64,000 nucleotides of DNA. Source: Streptomyces curacoi (GTDB lineage: Bacteria; Actinomycetota; Actinomycetes; Streptomycetales; Streptomycetaceae). This document shows positions 8,398 through 17,815 of this stretch, piece after piece. A program made the position numbers and the translations under genes. The stretch spans positions 536,713 through 600,712 of the forward strand of contig NZ_KQ947986.1 in assembly GCF_001513975.1 (NCBI RefSeq), written 5' to 3'. A model generated the notes under the pieces. The model was not told the DNA's origin. It was given only the letters and a program-made list of their open reading frames with translations, and did not search any database. Each line of letters starts with the position of its first letter. The stretch's first letter is position 1.

Positions 8398-8482
8398 TGT
8401 CCGAGGGGGGACTTGAACCCCCACGCCCGATAAAGGGCACTAGCACCTCAAGCTAGCGCGTCTGCCATTCCGCCACCCGGAC
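8398..8482 (-). tRNA. tRNA-Leu (anticodon GAG)
   Basis: An 85-nt class II tRNA. The acceptor stem GTCCGGG pairs with CTCGGAC (one G-U), the anticodon stem-loop CTAGC-TTGAGGT-GCTAG gives anticodon GAG (reads CUC/CUU), there is a long variable arm (TGCCCTTTATCGGGCG), and the T arm is GGGGG-TTCAAGT-CCCCC. The discriminator base is A and CCA is not encoded. Standing alone between an EF-G paralogue and an aldehyde dehydrogenase, it could serve as an integration site, but no integrase or duplicated 3' end is seen here. Confidence 0.97.
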
Positions 8483-8700
8483 TAGGTGTCTGCCGCCTTA
8501 CCGGGAGTGTCCCCGCGGCGACATGGACAACAATACCAAGGTTTCGGAGTGCCCTTCACCTGCATATCCGTCCTCCGGACACGCGCCGTGAGCCGAACGG
8601 CGAGGCGAGGACCGGGGGATCACCGCGGGTGCTTCCCTCGTCACGGACGGGTGAGGTCAGCCGGTGGCGCCCGCACCGCACGGTCGCCGCCGGGATCCGG

Positions 8701-10242
8701 TCACGGCATGAGGTGGTAGTCCGGGAAGTTCCCGGGCAGCCGCTCCCCCGCCGGCCCCTGCGTCACCGCGCGCACCAGCAGCTCGCCGCCGACGAACGCC
8801 CCGCGCCAGGACGCGCCGAAGCCGCCGAACAGCTCGTCGCGGTCGCCTCGGGAGCGCGGCTTGCCGTGGCCGACCTTGAACGCACGGATCTGCGGGGCCA
8901 GGCGGTGGTACGTCGCCCGGTCGTCCGTGGCCAGCGTGGCGACCAGCGCGCCGTTGGAGGCGTTCATCGCCGCCAGCAGCTCCGCCTCCGTGTCGACCAG
9001 GACGATCGTGTCGACCGGGCCGAACGGCTCCGCGTGATGGAGCGGGGAGGACGTGGGCGGGTTCAGCAGCGTGACCGGCTGGACGTACGCCGAGGTGTCC
9101 TGGCCCGGCAGGAAGCGGGCGTCGCACGGCTTGCCCCGGTGCAGCGGGACGGCGCCGCGGTCGATCGCCTCGGCCACCTGGTCCTGCAGTTCCTTGGCCT
9201 TGGCCGCGTTGATCACCGGACCGAAGTCCAGCTGCGGGTAGGGGTCGCCCCGCTGCTCGACCGCCAGGGGGTGGCCGACCTTCAGTGTCCGCACCGCTGG
9301 GAGGTACGCCGCCAGGAACTCGTCGAACAGCTCACGCTGGACGACGAAGCGCGGGTACGCCGTGCAGCGCTGTTTGCCGTAGTCGAAGAGCTTGGGGACG
9401 ACCGCCTTGAGCGCGTCCCAGTCCGTGTAGTTCCAGATGCCCCAGGTGTTGAGTCCTTCCTGTTCGAGTATGTGCCGTTTGCCGAGGTCGGCGACGGCCG
9501 TGGCCACCGCGGCCCCGGTGTCGCGGCCGCCCACGAAGGAGACGCAGCCGATCTCGGGCGCCCGCACCAGCGCCTGGGACAGCTCGCCTCCGCTGCCGCT
9601 GACGAGGGTGACGGGAATCCCCTCGCGGGCGGCGAGTACGCAGGCCAGGGTCAGACAGGCGACACCGCCGTCGGTCGGGGTCTTGGCGATGACCGCGTTG
9701 CCTGCGAGTGCCTGTACCAACACTGCGTGAACGAGCACGCTCATCGGGTAGTTCCAGCTCGCGATGTTGGACACCGGGCCGTCCAGCGGGGCCCGGCCGG
9801 CGACCATCGGCTCGATGCCGTCGACGTACCAGCGCACGCCGTCGATGGCCCGGTCGACGTCCGCCTGGGCGAGCCGCCAGGGCTTGCCGATCTCCCAGAC
9901 GAGCAGGAGCGCCAGCAGTTCGCGGTGCTCGGTGAGGGCGTCGAGGGTGGCCGCGACACGGGCCCGGCGTTCCTCCAGCGGGACGTGCCGCCATGCGCGG
10001 TGCTGGTCGAGCGAGGCGCGCACGGCCTGGTGGGCGGTGGCCCGGTCCAGGCGGGGCGGGCCGGCTATCGGGCTGCCGTCGACGGGGCTGGTGGCGGGCA
10101 GCGCCCGGCCGTCCGCCTGCCAGGCGGAGTTCCAGAGGTTGAGGACACGGTCGTCCCGGAACGCCTCCGGGGCGACCGTGAGGCAGCGCTGCCAGGCTTC
10201 GCGCCAGGAGGTGCCTGATTTGAGGGTGAGGGTGATGGCCAT
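8701..10242 (-). CDS. Aldehyde dehydrogenase superfamily protein
   Basis: A 513-residue NAD(P)-dependent aldehyde dehydrogenase. The catalytic cysteine is Cys293 in GKQRCTAYPRF and the general-base glutamate lies about 30 residues earlier in LEQEGLN. The NAD-binding part has SWNYPMSVLVHAVLVQALAG and SFVGGRDTGAAV. ATG 10242 is preferred: GGAG stands about 10 bases upstream and conserved sequence starts there, whereas the open frame to 10335 is low-complexity. It is somewhat divergent (RCTAYPRF instead of GQxC), resembling the PaaN-like or acylating groups more than classic betaine-type enzymes. It is the minus-strand neighbour of sucCD. A part in glyoxylate or other aldehyde oxidation beside the oxalate genes is possible but unproven. 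Confidence 0.85.
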   Translation of the reverse strand: MAITLTLKSGTSWREAWQRCLTVAPEAFRDDRVLNLWNSAWQADGRALPATSPVDGSPIAGPPRLDRATAHQAVRASLDQHRAWRHVPLEERRARVAATLDALTEHRELLALLLVWEIGKPWRLAQADVDRAIDGVRWYVDGIEPMVAGRAPLDGPVSNIASWNYPMSVLVHAVLVQALAGNAVIAKTPTDGGVACLTLACVLAAREGIPVTLVSGSGGELSQALVRAPEIGCVSFVGGRDTGAAVATAVADLGKRHILEQEGLNTWGIWNYTDWDALKAVVPKLFDYGKQRCTAYPRFVVQRELFDEFLAAYLPAVRTLKVGHPLAVEQRGDPYPQLDFGPVINAAKAKELQDQVAEAIDRGAVPLHRGKPCDARFLPGQDTSAYVQPVTLLNPPTSSPLHHAEPFGPVDTIVLVDTEAELLAAMNASNGALVATLATDDRATYHRLAPQIRAFKVGHGKPRSRGDRDELFGGFGASWRGAFVGGELLVRAVTQGPAGERLPGNFPDYHLMP

Positions 10243-10406
10243 CGGGGTCTCCGCTCTCGGTGCACAGTCGAGAGGAAAGGGGCCCACGGGGCCCCTCCTT
10301 GGAAGGGTGGTGCTGGGAGACGGGCGGGCGGTCATGTGTGGCTGCGGCGGACGCTAGCGACGCGCGGCAACTGCCGTAAGTGACCCGGCGCCAACTATGA
10401 GTGACG

Positions 10407-11291
10407 TCACGCCCCGGCCTCCAGGCGCTCCAGCACCAGGCGCGCGGTCTCGGTGGGCGTACTGCCCACCCTTACCCCAACGGCCTCCAGCGCCTCCTTC
10501 TTCGCCGCCGCCGTCCCGGAGGAACCGGACACGATCGCACCCGCGTGCCCCATCGTCCTGCCCTCGGGAGCGGTGAACCCGGCGATGTAGCCGACGACCG
10601 GCTTGGTGACGTGGTCGCGGATGTATGCGGCCGCCCGCTCCTCCGCGTCGCCGCCGATCTCGCCGATGAGCACGATCAGCTCGGTGTCGGGGTCGTCCTG
10701 GAAGGCGCCCAGGCAGTCGATGTGGGTCGTCCCGACGACGGGGTCGCCGCCGATGCCGACGCAGGTCGAGAAGCCGATGTCGCGGAGCTCGTACATGAGC
10801 TGGTAGGTGAGCGTGCCGGACTTGGAGACCAGGCCGATCCGGCCGGGCTTGGTGATGTCGGGCGGGATGATGCCCGCGTTGGACTGACCGGGGGTGATCA
10901 GACCGGGACAGTTGGGGCCGATGATGCGGGTGCCCTTGGCCTTCGCGTACATGGTGAAGGCGACGGAGTCGTGGACGGGGATGCCCTCCGTGATCACGAC
11001 GGCGAGTCCGATGCCGGCGTCGGCGGCCTCGACGACGGCCGCCTTGGCGAAGGCGGGTGGCACGAAGACGACGGTCACATCGGCGCCGGTCGCCCGCATG
11101 CCGTCGGCGACCGATCCGAAGACGGGGACGGCGCGGTCGTCGAAGTCGATGGTGCGGCCGGCCTTGCGCGGGTTGACGCCGCCGACGATGTTCGTGTCGG
11201 CGGCGAGCATGCGCCGGGTGTGCTTCATGCCCTCGCCGCCGGTCATGCCCTGGACGAGGACCTTGCTCTCCTTGGTGAGGTAGATGGCCAT
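10407..11291 (-). CDS. sucD: Succinyl-CoA synthetase alpha subunit (second copy)
   Basis: A 294-residue NDP-forming CoA ligase alpha subunit. It has the CoA-binding Rossmann part [15 protein letters not shown] (11-25), the ligase part [20 protein letters not shown] (124-143) and the catalytic phospho-histidine His249 in [12 protein letters not shown] 11291 follows an AGGAG stretch; longer upstream frames are shadow. It sits 14 bases behind sucC. Being away from central metabolism and divergent from the frc/oxalyl-CoA genes, it is probably a paralogue used for CoA-ester chemistry of oxalate or another dicarboxylate, or to feed CoA donors to the CoA-transferase (inference). Confidence 0.93.
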   Translation of the reverse strand: MAIYLTKESKVLVQGMTGGEGMKHTRRMLAADTNIVGGVNPRKAGRTIDFDDRAVPVFGSVADGMRATGADVTVVFVPPAFAKAAVVEAADAGIGLAVVITEGIPVHDSVAFTMYAKAKGTRIIGPNCPGLITPGQSNAGIIPPDITKPGRIGLVSKSGTLTYQLMYELRDIGFSTCVGIGGDPVVGTTHIDCLGAFQDDPDTELIVLIGEIGGDAEERAAAYIRDHVTKPVVGYIAGFTAPEGRTMGHAGAIVSGSSGTAAAKKEALEAVGVRVGSTPTETARLVLERLEAGA

Positions 11292-11305
11292 GTCGTCATG
11301 TCTCC

Positions 11306-12436
11306 TCAGGCTGTGGCGGCGAGTCGGGCGGCCCGGAGGGCGGCGCCGTCCATGGTGGTGACCTGCTCGACCAGGGGGTGAGCGCGTCCGTCGAGGATGG
11401 CGCGACCGCGGGCGGCGTTGTTGCCGTCGAGGCGTACGACGAGCGGCTTGGTCAACCGCACGCTGTCCAGGGCCCGCACGATGCCGTCGGCGACCGCGTC
11501 GCATGCGGTGATGCCGCCGAAGACGTTGACGAAGACCGACTTCACGGCCGGGTCGGAGAGGATGACGGCGAGTCCGTCGGCCATGACCTGGGCCGACGCG
11601 CCGCCGCCGATGTCGAGGAAGTTGGCGGGCCGGGCGCCGCAGCCCGCGACGACGTCGAGGGTCGACATGACGAGACCGGCGCCGTTGCCGATGATGCCGA
11701 CCTCGCCGTCGAGCTTGACGTAGTTGAGGCCCTTGGCTGCGGCCGCCGCCTCCAGCTCGTCGTCGTGCTCCGCGCCCTCGGCCCCCCAACGGGCCTGCCT
11801 GAAGCGGGCGTTGTCGTCGAGGGTGACCTTGCCGTCGAGAGCGAGGATCTGTCCCTGCCGGGTGCGGACCAGCGGGTTCACCTCGACGAGGAGGGCGTCC
11901 TCGCGGACCAGGACCTCCCAGAGCCGTACGAGGACGTCGACGGTCTGCGGCGGCAGTCCGGCCGCCTGGGCGATCTCGCCCGCCTTCGCGGAGGTGACGC
12001 CCTCGGCGGGGTCGACGGGGATGCGGGCCACCGCCTCGGGCCGGCCGGCGGCCACCTCCTCGATCTCCATGCCGCCCTCCGCGGAGGCGATCGCGAGGAA
12101 GCGCCCCGCGGCACGGTCGAGCACATAGGACACGTAGAACTCGGTGTCGATGTCCACGGGTTGGGCCAGCATCACCTTGCCGACTGTGTGGCCCTTGATG
12201 TCCATGCCGAGGATCTGCCGTGCCGTGAGCTCGGCGGCGGCCGGATCCGCGGCGAGCCTGACCCCGCCCGCCTTGCCGCGGCCACCGGTCTTCACCTGCG
12301 CCTTGACCACGACACGGCCGCCGAGCCGGCGTGCGATCTCACGGGCTTCCTTGGATGAGTCCGTCACCTCTGCCCGCGGCACCAAGATGCCGTGTTCTTC
12401 GAAGAGTTCCCTTGCCTGGTGTTCGTACAGGTCCAT
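11306..12436 (-). CDS. sucC: Succinyl-CoA synthetase beta subunit (second copy)
   Basis: A 376-residue ATP-grasp beta subunit starting [17 protein letters not shown], the family's usual opening. [17 protein letters not shown] (about 48-64) is the ATP-grasp nucleotide region, LVEVNPLV the metal-binding strand, and NIFGGI is here [10 protein letters not shown] near the C-terminus. ATG 12436 has CAGGAG 8-10 bases upstream. It is cotranscribed with sucD on the minus strand and shares a divergent control region with the oxalyl-CoA operon, where a GntR-type operator lies. This ties it to the oxalate regulon rather than the TCA cycle (inference). Confidence 0.93.
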   Translation of the reverse strand: MDLYEHQARELFEEHGILVPRAEVTDSSKEAREIARRLGGRVVVKAQVKTGGRGKAGGVRLAADPAAAELTARQILGMDIKGHTVGKVMLAQPVDIDTEFYVSYVLDRAAGRFLAIASAEGGMEIEEVAAGRPEAVARIPVDPAEGVTSAKAGEIAQAAGLPPQTVDVLVRLWEVLVREDALLVEVNPLVRTRQGQILALDGKVTLDDNARFRQARWGAEGAEHDDELEAAAAAKGLNYVKLDGEVGIIGNGAGLVMSTLDVVAGCGARPANFLDIGGGASAQVMADGLAVILSDPAVKSVFVNVFGGITACDAVADGIVRALDSVRLTKPLVVRLDGNNAARGRAILDGRAHPLVEQVTTMDGAALRAARLAATA

Positions 12437-12505
12437 TCCGGCTCCTGACTCAAAAGTGCCGCACGCCCCCTGGACACCACCCACCGGATGCGGGATAACA
12501 AGGTT

Positions 12506-12529
12506 CATACAGTATTCGTCGACTGTATG
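12506..12529. promoter_or_regulatory. GntR-type operator in the sucCD/oxalyl-CoA divergent promoter region
   Basis: A perfect 8-bp inverted repeat, CATACAGT and ACTGTATG, separated by 8 bases. It includes TTCGTCGACTGTAT (12515-12528), which matches similar 14-mers upstream of the GntR gene and of the formate-dehydrogenase operon (shared pattern TTSGTCKACWGTMT, allowing one mismatch). It lies about 74 bases before the plus-strand ATG at 12603 and 70 bases before the sucC start. Confidence 0.65.
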
Positions 12530-12602
12530 CAATGTACTGCCGACGGCCGACGACATACCGCTGAGTGCGTTCCCCACCCCTACGAAGGGACAGGACTTCG
12601 CC

Positions 12603-14285
12603 ATGCCCGACGACACCCAGGACGTGATTTCCGGTGGTCATCTCGTAGCCAAGGCGCTGAAGGCCGAGGGGGTCGACCGCATCTACACGCTGTGCGGCGG
12701 CCACATCATCGACATCTACGACGGCTGCGTCGACGAGGGCATCGAGGTCGTCGACGTCCGCCATGAGCAGGTCGCCGCCCACGCCGCCGACGGTTACGCC
12801 CGGATCACCGGCAAGCCCGGCTGCGCGGTCGTCACCGCGGGTCCCGGCACCACCGACGCCGTCACCGGTGTCGCCAACGCCTTCCGCGCCGAGTCCCCGA
12901 TGCTGCTCATCGGCGGCCAGGGCGCCCTCACCCAGCACAAGATGGGGTCCCTGCAGGACCTGCCGCACGTCGACATGATGACGCCGATCACCAAGTTCGC
13001 GGCGGCCGTGCCGGAGACGGCGCGCGCGGCGGACATGGTGTCGATGGCGTTCCGCGAGTGCTACCACGGCGCCCCCGGTCCCTCCTTCCTGGAGATCCCG
13101 CGCGACGTCCTCGATGCCAAGGTGCCGGTGAGCAAGGCGCGCGTGCCGAAGGCCGGCGCCTACCGTGCCTCCACCCGCTCCGCCGGCGATCCCGAGGCGA
13201 TCGAGAAGCTCGCCGACCTGCTGGTCCACGCCGAGAAGCCGGCCATCCTGCTGGGCAGCCAGGTGTGGACGACGCGCGGCACCGAGGCGGCCATCGAGCT
13301 CGTCCGCACCCTGAACCTGCCCGCGTACATGAACGGCGCCGGCCGCGGCACGCTCCCGCCCGGCGACCCGCACCACTTCCAGCTGTCGCGGCGCTACGCC
13401 TTCTCCAACGCCGACGTCATCGTCATCGTCGGTACGCCCTTCGACTTCCGCATGGGCTACGGCAAGCGGCTGTCGCCGGACGCGACCGTCGTGCAGATCG
13501 ACCTCGACTACCGGACCGTCGGCAAGAACCGCGACATCGACCTCGGGATCGTGGGGGACGCCGGGCTGGTGCTGAAGTCGGTCACCGAGGCCGCCTCCGG
13601 GCGCGTCAACGGCGGTGCGTCCAAGCGCAAGGAGTGGCTCGACGAACTGCGCGCCGCCGAGCAGACCGCCCTGGAGAAGCGGCTGCCGAGCCTGAAGTCG
13701 GACGCCTCACCGATCCACCCGTACCGGCTGGTCAGCGAGATCAACGACTTCCTCACCGAGGACTCGATCTACATCGGCGACGGCGGCGACATCGTCACCT
13801 TCTCCGGGCAGGTCGTGCAGCCCAAGTCGCCGGGGCACTGGATGGACCCGGGCCCCCTCGGCACGCTCGGCGTCGGCGTCCCCTTCGTCCTCGCGGCCAA
13901 GCAGGCGCGGCCCGACAAGGAGGTCGTCGCGCTCTTCGGCGACGGCGCGTTCTCCCTCACCGGCTGGGACTTCGAGACTCTCGTCCGTTACAACCTCCCC
14001 TTCGTCGGCATCGTCGGCAACAACTCCTCGATGAACCAGATCCGCTACGGCCAGGCCGCCAAGTACGGCAAGGAACGCGAGCGGGTCGGCAACACGCTCG
14101 GCGACGTCCACTACGACAAGTTCGCGCAGATGCTGGGCGGCTACGGCGAGGAGGTCCGCGACCCCGCCGACATCGGCCCCGCCCTGCGGCGCGCCCGCGA
14201 GTCAGGGAAGCCCTCGCTGATCAACGTCTGGGTCGACCCCGACGCGTACGCCCCCGGAACCATGAACCAGACCATGTACAAGTGA
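12603..14285 (+). CDS. TPP-dependent decarboxylase, probable oxalyl-CoA decarboxylase
   Basis: A 560-residue thiamine-pyrophosphate enzyme of the acetolactate synthase/oxalyl-CoA decarboxylase/2-hydroxyacyl-CoA lyase family. It has the catalytic glutamate Glu55 in [15 protein letters not shown] and the cofactor motif GDG (446-448) ending at Asn473-Asn474 after 25 residues. The middle domain has LLGSQVW and [13 protein letters not shown]. Its sequence is not especially close to the Oxalobacter enzyme as I remember it, so the substrate call rests on the next gene, an unmistakable formyl-CoA:oxalate CoA-transferase, 10 bases downstream. Proposed reaction: oxalyl-CoA to formyl-CoA plus CO2. A 2-hydroxyacyl-CoA lyase is the main alternative. 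ATG 12603 follows GAAGGGACAGGA. Confidence 0.78.
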   Translation: MPDDTQDVISGGHLVAKALKAEGVDRIYTLCGGHIIDIYDGCVDEGIEVVDVRHEQVAAHAADGYARITGKPGCAVVTAGPGTTDAVTGVANAFRAESPMLLIGGQGALTQHKMGSLQDLPHVDMMTPITKFAAAVPETARAADMVSMAFRECYHGAPGPSFLEIPRDVLDAKVPVSKARVPKAGAYRASTRSAGDPEAIEKLADLLVHAEKPAILLGSQVWTTRGTEAAIELVRTLNLPAYMNGAGRGTLPPGDPHHFQLSRRYAFSNADVIVIVGTPFDFRMGYGKRLSPDATVVQIDLDYRTVGKNRDIDLGIVGDAGLVLKSVTEAASGRVNGGASKRKEWLDELRAAEQTALEKRLPSLKSDASPIHPYRLVSEINDFLTEDSIYIGDGGDIVTFSGQVVQPKSPGHWMDPGPLGTLGVGVPFVLAAKQARPDKEVVALFGDGAFSLTGWDFETLVRYNLPFVGIVGNNSSMNQIRYGQAAKYGKERERVGNTLGDVHYDKFAQMLGGYGEEVRDPADIGPALRRARESGKPSLINVWVDPDAYAPGTMNQTMYK

Positions 14286-14295
14286 GGTGGCCGCC

Positions 14296-15546
14296 ATGAC
14301 CGGCACGACGGGTACTCCGTCCAAGGCTCTCGAAGGCATCCGCGTCCTGGACATGACCCACGTCCAGTCCGGGCCCTCCGCGACCCAGCTGCTCGCCTGG
14401 CTCGGCGCAGACGTCATCAAGCTGGAGGCGCCGACCGGTGACATCACGCGCAAGCAGCTGCGCGACCTCCCGGACGTCGACTCCCTCTACTTCACGATGC
14501 TCAACTGCAACAAGCGGAGCATCACCCTGAACACCAAGACCGAGCGCGGCAAGGAGCTCCTCACCGAGCTGATCCGGCGCTCCGACGTCATGGTCGAGAA
14601 CTTCGGACCGGGCGCGGTCGACCGCATGGGCTTCACCTGGGACCGCATCCAGGAGATCAATCCACGTATCGTCTATGCCTCCATCAAGGGGTTCGGCGAG
14701 GGCCCGTACACCAACTTCAAGGCGTACGAGGTCGTCGCACAGGCCATGGGCGGGTCGATGTCGACCACCGGCTTCGAGGACGGGCCGCCGCTGGCGACGG
14801 GAGCCCAGATCGGGGACTCGGGTACGGGTGTGCACGCCGTCGCGGGGATTCTCGCGGCGCTGTTCCAGCGCGAGAACACCGGGCGTGGGCAGCGGGTCAA
14901 CGTGGCCATGCAGCACGCTGTACTCAACCTGTGCCGGGTGAAGCTGCGGGACCAGCAGCGCCTGGCACACGGGCCGCTTGCTGAATATCCGAACGAGGAC
15001 TTCGGCACGGAAGTTCCCCGCTCGGGAAACGCGTCCGGCGGCGGCCAGCCCGGCTGGGCGGTCAAGTGCGCGCCGGGCGGCCCGAACGACTACGTGTACG
15101 TCATCGTGCAGCCCGTCGGCTGGAAGCCGATCAGCGAGCTCATCGGCCGGCCCGAACTCGCCGACGACCCCGAGTGGGCGGCGCCGGAGGCGCGGCTGCC
15201 CAAGCTCAACAAGATGTTCCAGCTGATCGAGGAGTGGTCGTCGACCCTGCCCAAGTGGGAGGTGCTGGAGCGGCTCAACGCCCACAACATCCCGTGCGGG
15301 CCGATCCTGTCCACCAGGGAGATCATCGAGGACTCCTCGCTGGTCGCCAACGAGATGGTCGTCACCGTGCCGCACCCCGAGCGGGGCGAGTTCGTGACCG
15401 TGGGCAGCCCGCTGAAGCTCTCCGACTCCCCCGTCGAGGTGACCAGTTCACCGCTGCTGGGCGAGCACAACGAAGAGGTCTACATCGGCGAGCTCGGCCT
15501 CGGCGACGAGGAGCTGCGCCTGCTCAAGTCGAACGGAGTGATCTGA
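14296..15546 (+). CDS. frc: Formyl-CoA:oxalate CoA-transferase
   Basis: A 416-residue class III CoA-transferase, close to the 428 residues of the Oxalobacter enzyme. Strong recalled similarity runs through [43 protein letters not shown] and KLRDQQRL. The catalytic aspartate is Asp174 in GDSGTG, and the flexible glycine loop is [11 protein letters not shown] (about 244-254). It transfers CoA from formyl-CoA to oxalate, yielding formate and oxalyl-CoA. ATG 14296 has GAGGTGG just upstream; a GTG at 14287 is in frame. It lies between the decarboxylase and the NDP-forming synthetase with gaps of 10 bases or less, so it is cotranscribed. Confidence 0.95.
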   Translation: MTGTTGTPSKALEGIRVLDMTHVQSGPSATQLLAWLGADVIKLEAPTGDITRKQLRDLPDVDSLYFTMLNCNKRSITLNTKTERGKELLTELIRRSDVMVENFGPGAVDRMGFTWDRIQEINPRIVYASIKGFGEGPYTNFKAYEVVAQAMGGSMSTTGFEDGPPLATGAQIGDSGTGVHAVAGILAALFQRENTGRGQRVNVAMQHAVLNLCRVKLRDQQRLAHGPLAEYPNEDFGTEVPRSGNASGGGQPGWAVKCAPGGPNDYVYVIVQPVGWKPISELIGRPELADDPEWAAPEARLPKLNKMFQLIEEWSSTLPKWEVLERLNAHNIPCGPILSTREIIEDSSLVANEMVVTVPHPERGEFVTVGSPLKLSDSPVEVTSSPLLGEHNEEVYIGELGLGDEELRLLKSNGVI

Positions 15547-15547
15547 C

Positions 15548-17695
15548 GTGATGGCCGAAGACCGCGTCCTGCGGGTGCGCACGCTTCTCGACTCCGTACG
15601 GGCCGAGGGACGCACCGCGCTGACCGCGCCCGAGGGCAAGGTGATCGCCGACGCGTACGGGATCGCCGTACCGGGCGAGGAGCTGGCGACCGACGTCGAC
15701 GAGGCGGTGGCGTACGCGGCGCGCTTCGGCGGGCCCGTGGTGATGAAGATCGTCTCGCCCGACATCCTGCACAAGACCGACGCCGGCGGAGTGATCGTGG
15801 GCGTCGAGGGCGCGGCCGACGTACGGACCGCGTTCCACAAGATCATCGACAACGCGCGTTCGTACGACGCGGATGCCCGCATCGAGGGCGTGCAGGTCCA
15901 GGAGCTGCTCCCGCGGGGGCAGGAGGTCATCGTCGGCGCGGTGACCGATCCGACGTTCGGGAAGGTCGTCGCCTTCGGGCTCGGCGGGGTGCTCGTCGAG
16001 GTCCTCAAGGACGTCACCTTCCGGCTCGCGCCCATGGACGCCGACGAGGCGCTGTCCATGCTGGACTCGATCCGGTCGGCGGAGATCCTGCACGGGGTGC
16101 GCGGCGGGGCGGCCGTGGACCGGTGGGCGATCGCCGAGCAGATCCGCCGGGTGTCGCAGCTCGTCGCGGACTTCCCCGAGATCGCCGAGGTGGATCTCAA
16201 CCCCGTGATCGCCACCGCGGAGGGGGCGGTGGCGGCCGACATCCGGGTGATCCTCTCCGAGGCGCCGGTGAAGCCGCGCCGCCGCTATACGCGCGACGAG
16301 ATCCTCACCTCCATGCGCCGGCTGATGCAGCCGTCGTCGGTCGCCGTGATCGGGGCCTCCAACGAGCAGGGCAAGATCGGCAACTCGGTGATGCGCAACC
16401 TCATCGACGGCGGTTTCGCCGGGGACATCCATCCGGTGAACCCCAAGGCCGATGACATTCTGGGCCGCAAGGCGTACAAGAGTGTCACGGACGTTCCCGG
16501 TGAGGTGGATGTGGCGGTCTTCGCTATCCCCGCCAAGTTCGTGGCCTCGGCCCTGGAGGAGGTGGGACGCAAGAGGATCCCGAACGCCGTGCTGATCCCC
16601 TCCGGGTTCGCGGAGACCGGTGAGCACGCGCTCCAGGCGGAGATCGTGGCGATCGCCGAGCGGTACGGCGTCCGGCTGCTCGGGCCGAACATCTACGGCT
16701 ACTACTCGACGTGGCAGGACCTGTGCGCCACGTTCTGCACGCCGTACGACGTCAAGGGCGGGGTGGCGCTGACCTCGCAGTCCGGCGGCATCGGGATGGC
16801 CATCCTGGGCTTCGCGCGGACCACGAAGACGGGTGTGTCGGCGATCGTCGGGCTGGGCAACAAGTCGGACCTGGACGAGGACGACCTGCTGACCTGGTTC
16901 GGTGAGGACCCGCACACCGAGTGCATCGCGATGCACCTGGAGGACCTCAAGGACGGGCGTGCCTTCGTCGAGGCCGCGCGGGCGACCGTACCGAAGAAGC
17001 CGGTGGTGGTCCTCAAGGCGGGGCGTACGGCGGCGGGCGCGAAGGCCGCCGGCTCGCACACCGGAGCCCTCGCCGGGGACGACGCCGTCTACGACGACAT
17101 CCTGAAGCAGGCAGGTGTCATCCGGGCGCCCGGACTGAACGAAATGCTGGAGTACGCGCGCGCGTTGCCGGTGCTTCCCGCCCCCAAGGGCGACAACGTC
17201 GTGATCATCACCGGGGCCGGCGGCAGCGGCGTGCTGCTGTCGGACGCGGTGACCGACAACGGCCTGTCCTTGATGGACATCCCGCCGGACCTGGACGAGG
17301 CGTTCCGGAAGTTCATCCCGCCGTTCGGGGCGGCGGGCAACCCCGTGGACATCACCGGTGGCGAGCCGCCGTCTACGTACGAGGCGACGATCCGGCTCGG
17401 TCTGGAGGACCCGCGCATCCACGCGCTGGTCCTCGGCTACTGGCACACCATCGTCACTCCCCCCATGGCCTTCGCGGAGCTCACCGCGCGCGTGGTGGAC
17501 GAGTTCCGTGAACGCGGCGTGGAGAAGCCCGTCGTGGCGTCGCTCGCGGGTGACGTCGAGGTCGAGGAGGCCTGCCAGTACCTGTACGAGCGGGGGGTCG
17601 TGGCCTACCCGTACACGACCGAGAAGCCGGTGGCCGTGCTCGGTGCGAAGTACCGCTGGGCCCGGGCGGCGGGGCTGTTGGGGGGCGGTTCATGA
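15548..17695 (+). CDS. NDP-forming acyl-CoA synthetase (fused alpha/beta, ACD type)
   Basis: A 715-residue fusion. The N-terminal ATP-grasp half (about 1-240: VVMKIVSPDILHKTDAGGV, LNPVIAT) precedes the CoA-binding and ligase domains (PSSVAVIGASNEQGKIGNSV, about 262 on; SQSGGIGMAI; GSHTGALAGDD with the catalytic histidine). This is the reverse of the domain order in classical alpha-beta fusions. It interconverts an acid, ATP and CoA with acyl-CoA, ADP and phosphate. GTG 15548 and ATG 15551 are both possible starts, only 1-4 bases after the frc stop. In this operon it could charge oxalate to oxalyl-CoA, or run in reverse to make ATP from formyl-CoA; both are inference. Confidence 0.9.
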   Translation: MMAEDRVLRVRTLLDSVRAEGRTALTAPEGKVIADAYGIAVPGEELATDVDEAVAYAARFGGPVVMKIVSPDILHKTDAGGVIVGVEGAADVRTAFHKIIDNARSYDADARIEGVQVQELLPRGQEVIVGAVTDPTFGKVVAFGLGGVLVEVLKDVTFRLAPMDADEALSMLDSIRSAEILHGVRGGAAVDRWAIAEQIRRVSQLVADFPEIAEVDLNPVIATAEGAVAADIRVILSEAPVKPRRRYTRDEILTSMRRLMQPSSVAVIGASNEQGKIGNSVMRNLIDGGFAGDIHPVNPKADDILGRKAYKSVTDVPGEVDVAVFAIPAKFVASALEEVGRKRIPNAVLIPSGFAETGEHALQAEIVAIAERYGVRLLGPNIYGYYSTWQDLCATFCTPYDVKGGVALTSQSGGIGMAILGFARTTKTGVSAIVGLGNKSDLDEDDLLTWFGEDPHTECIAMHLEDLKDGRAFVEAARATVPKKPVVVLKAGRTAAGAKAAGSHTGALAGDDAVYDDILKQAGVIRAPGLNEMLEYARALPVLPAPKGDNVVIITGAGGSGVLLSDAVTDNGLSLMDIPPDLDEAFRKFIPPFGAAGNPVDITGGEPPSTYEATIRLGLEDPRIHALVLGYWHTIVTPPMAFAELTARVVDEFRERGVEKPVVASLAGDVEVEEACQYLYERGVVAYPYTTEKPVAVLGAKYRWARAAGLLGGGS

Positions 17696-17712
17696 GGTGA
17701 GCGAGCGCGGGT

Positions 17713-17735
17713 CGGCCGACGGTGCGCGTCGGCCG
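17713..17735 (+). repeat. Inverted repeat between the acyl-CoA synthetase and the first MFS gene
   Basis: CGGCCGACG and CGTCGGCCG (9 bp, perfect) flank a 5-base loop in the 120-base gap before the OxlT-like genes. It could be a partial terminator lowering transporter expression, or an mRNA-stabilising stem. There is no T-tract. Confidence 0.45.
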
Positions 17736-17815
17736 GCGCCGGGGCCCGTGCGCACACGAAAGGCATTGGACAGGGGGCGCTGGCCAGAACTTTCGACGCA
17801 AGGGGTGCAAGCACC

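Noticed and set aside
8010..8446. Small open frames in the gap upstream of the EF-G paralogue
   Set aside because: Codon-position bias, ribosome-binding sites and any recognisable domain are lacking; part of the area is the tRNA terminator hairpin.
8398..8482. tRNA-Leu as an attachment site of a genomic island
   Set aside because: No integrase, no excisionase and no second copy of the tRNA 3' end were seen in the window, and codon use does not change on either side.
12603..14285. Acetolactate synthase as the identity of the TPP enzyme
   Set aside because: The fold is shared, but there is no small regulatory subunit or ilv gene nearby and frc follows directly; oxalyl-CoA decarboxylase or a 2-hydroxyacyl-CoA lyase fits better.
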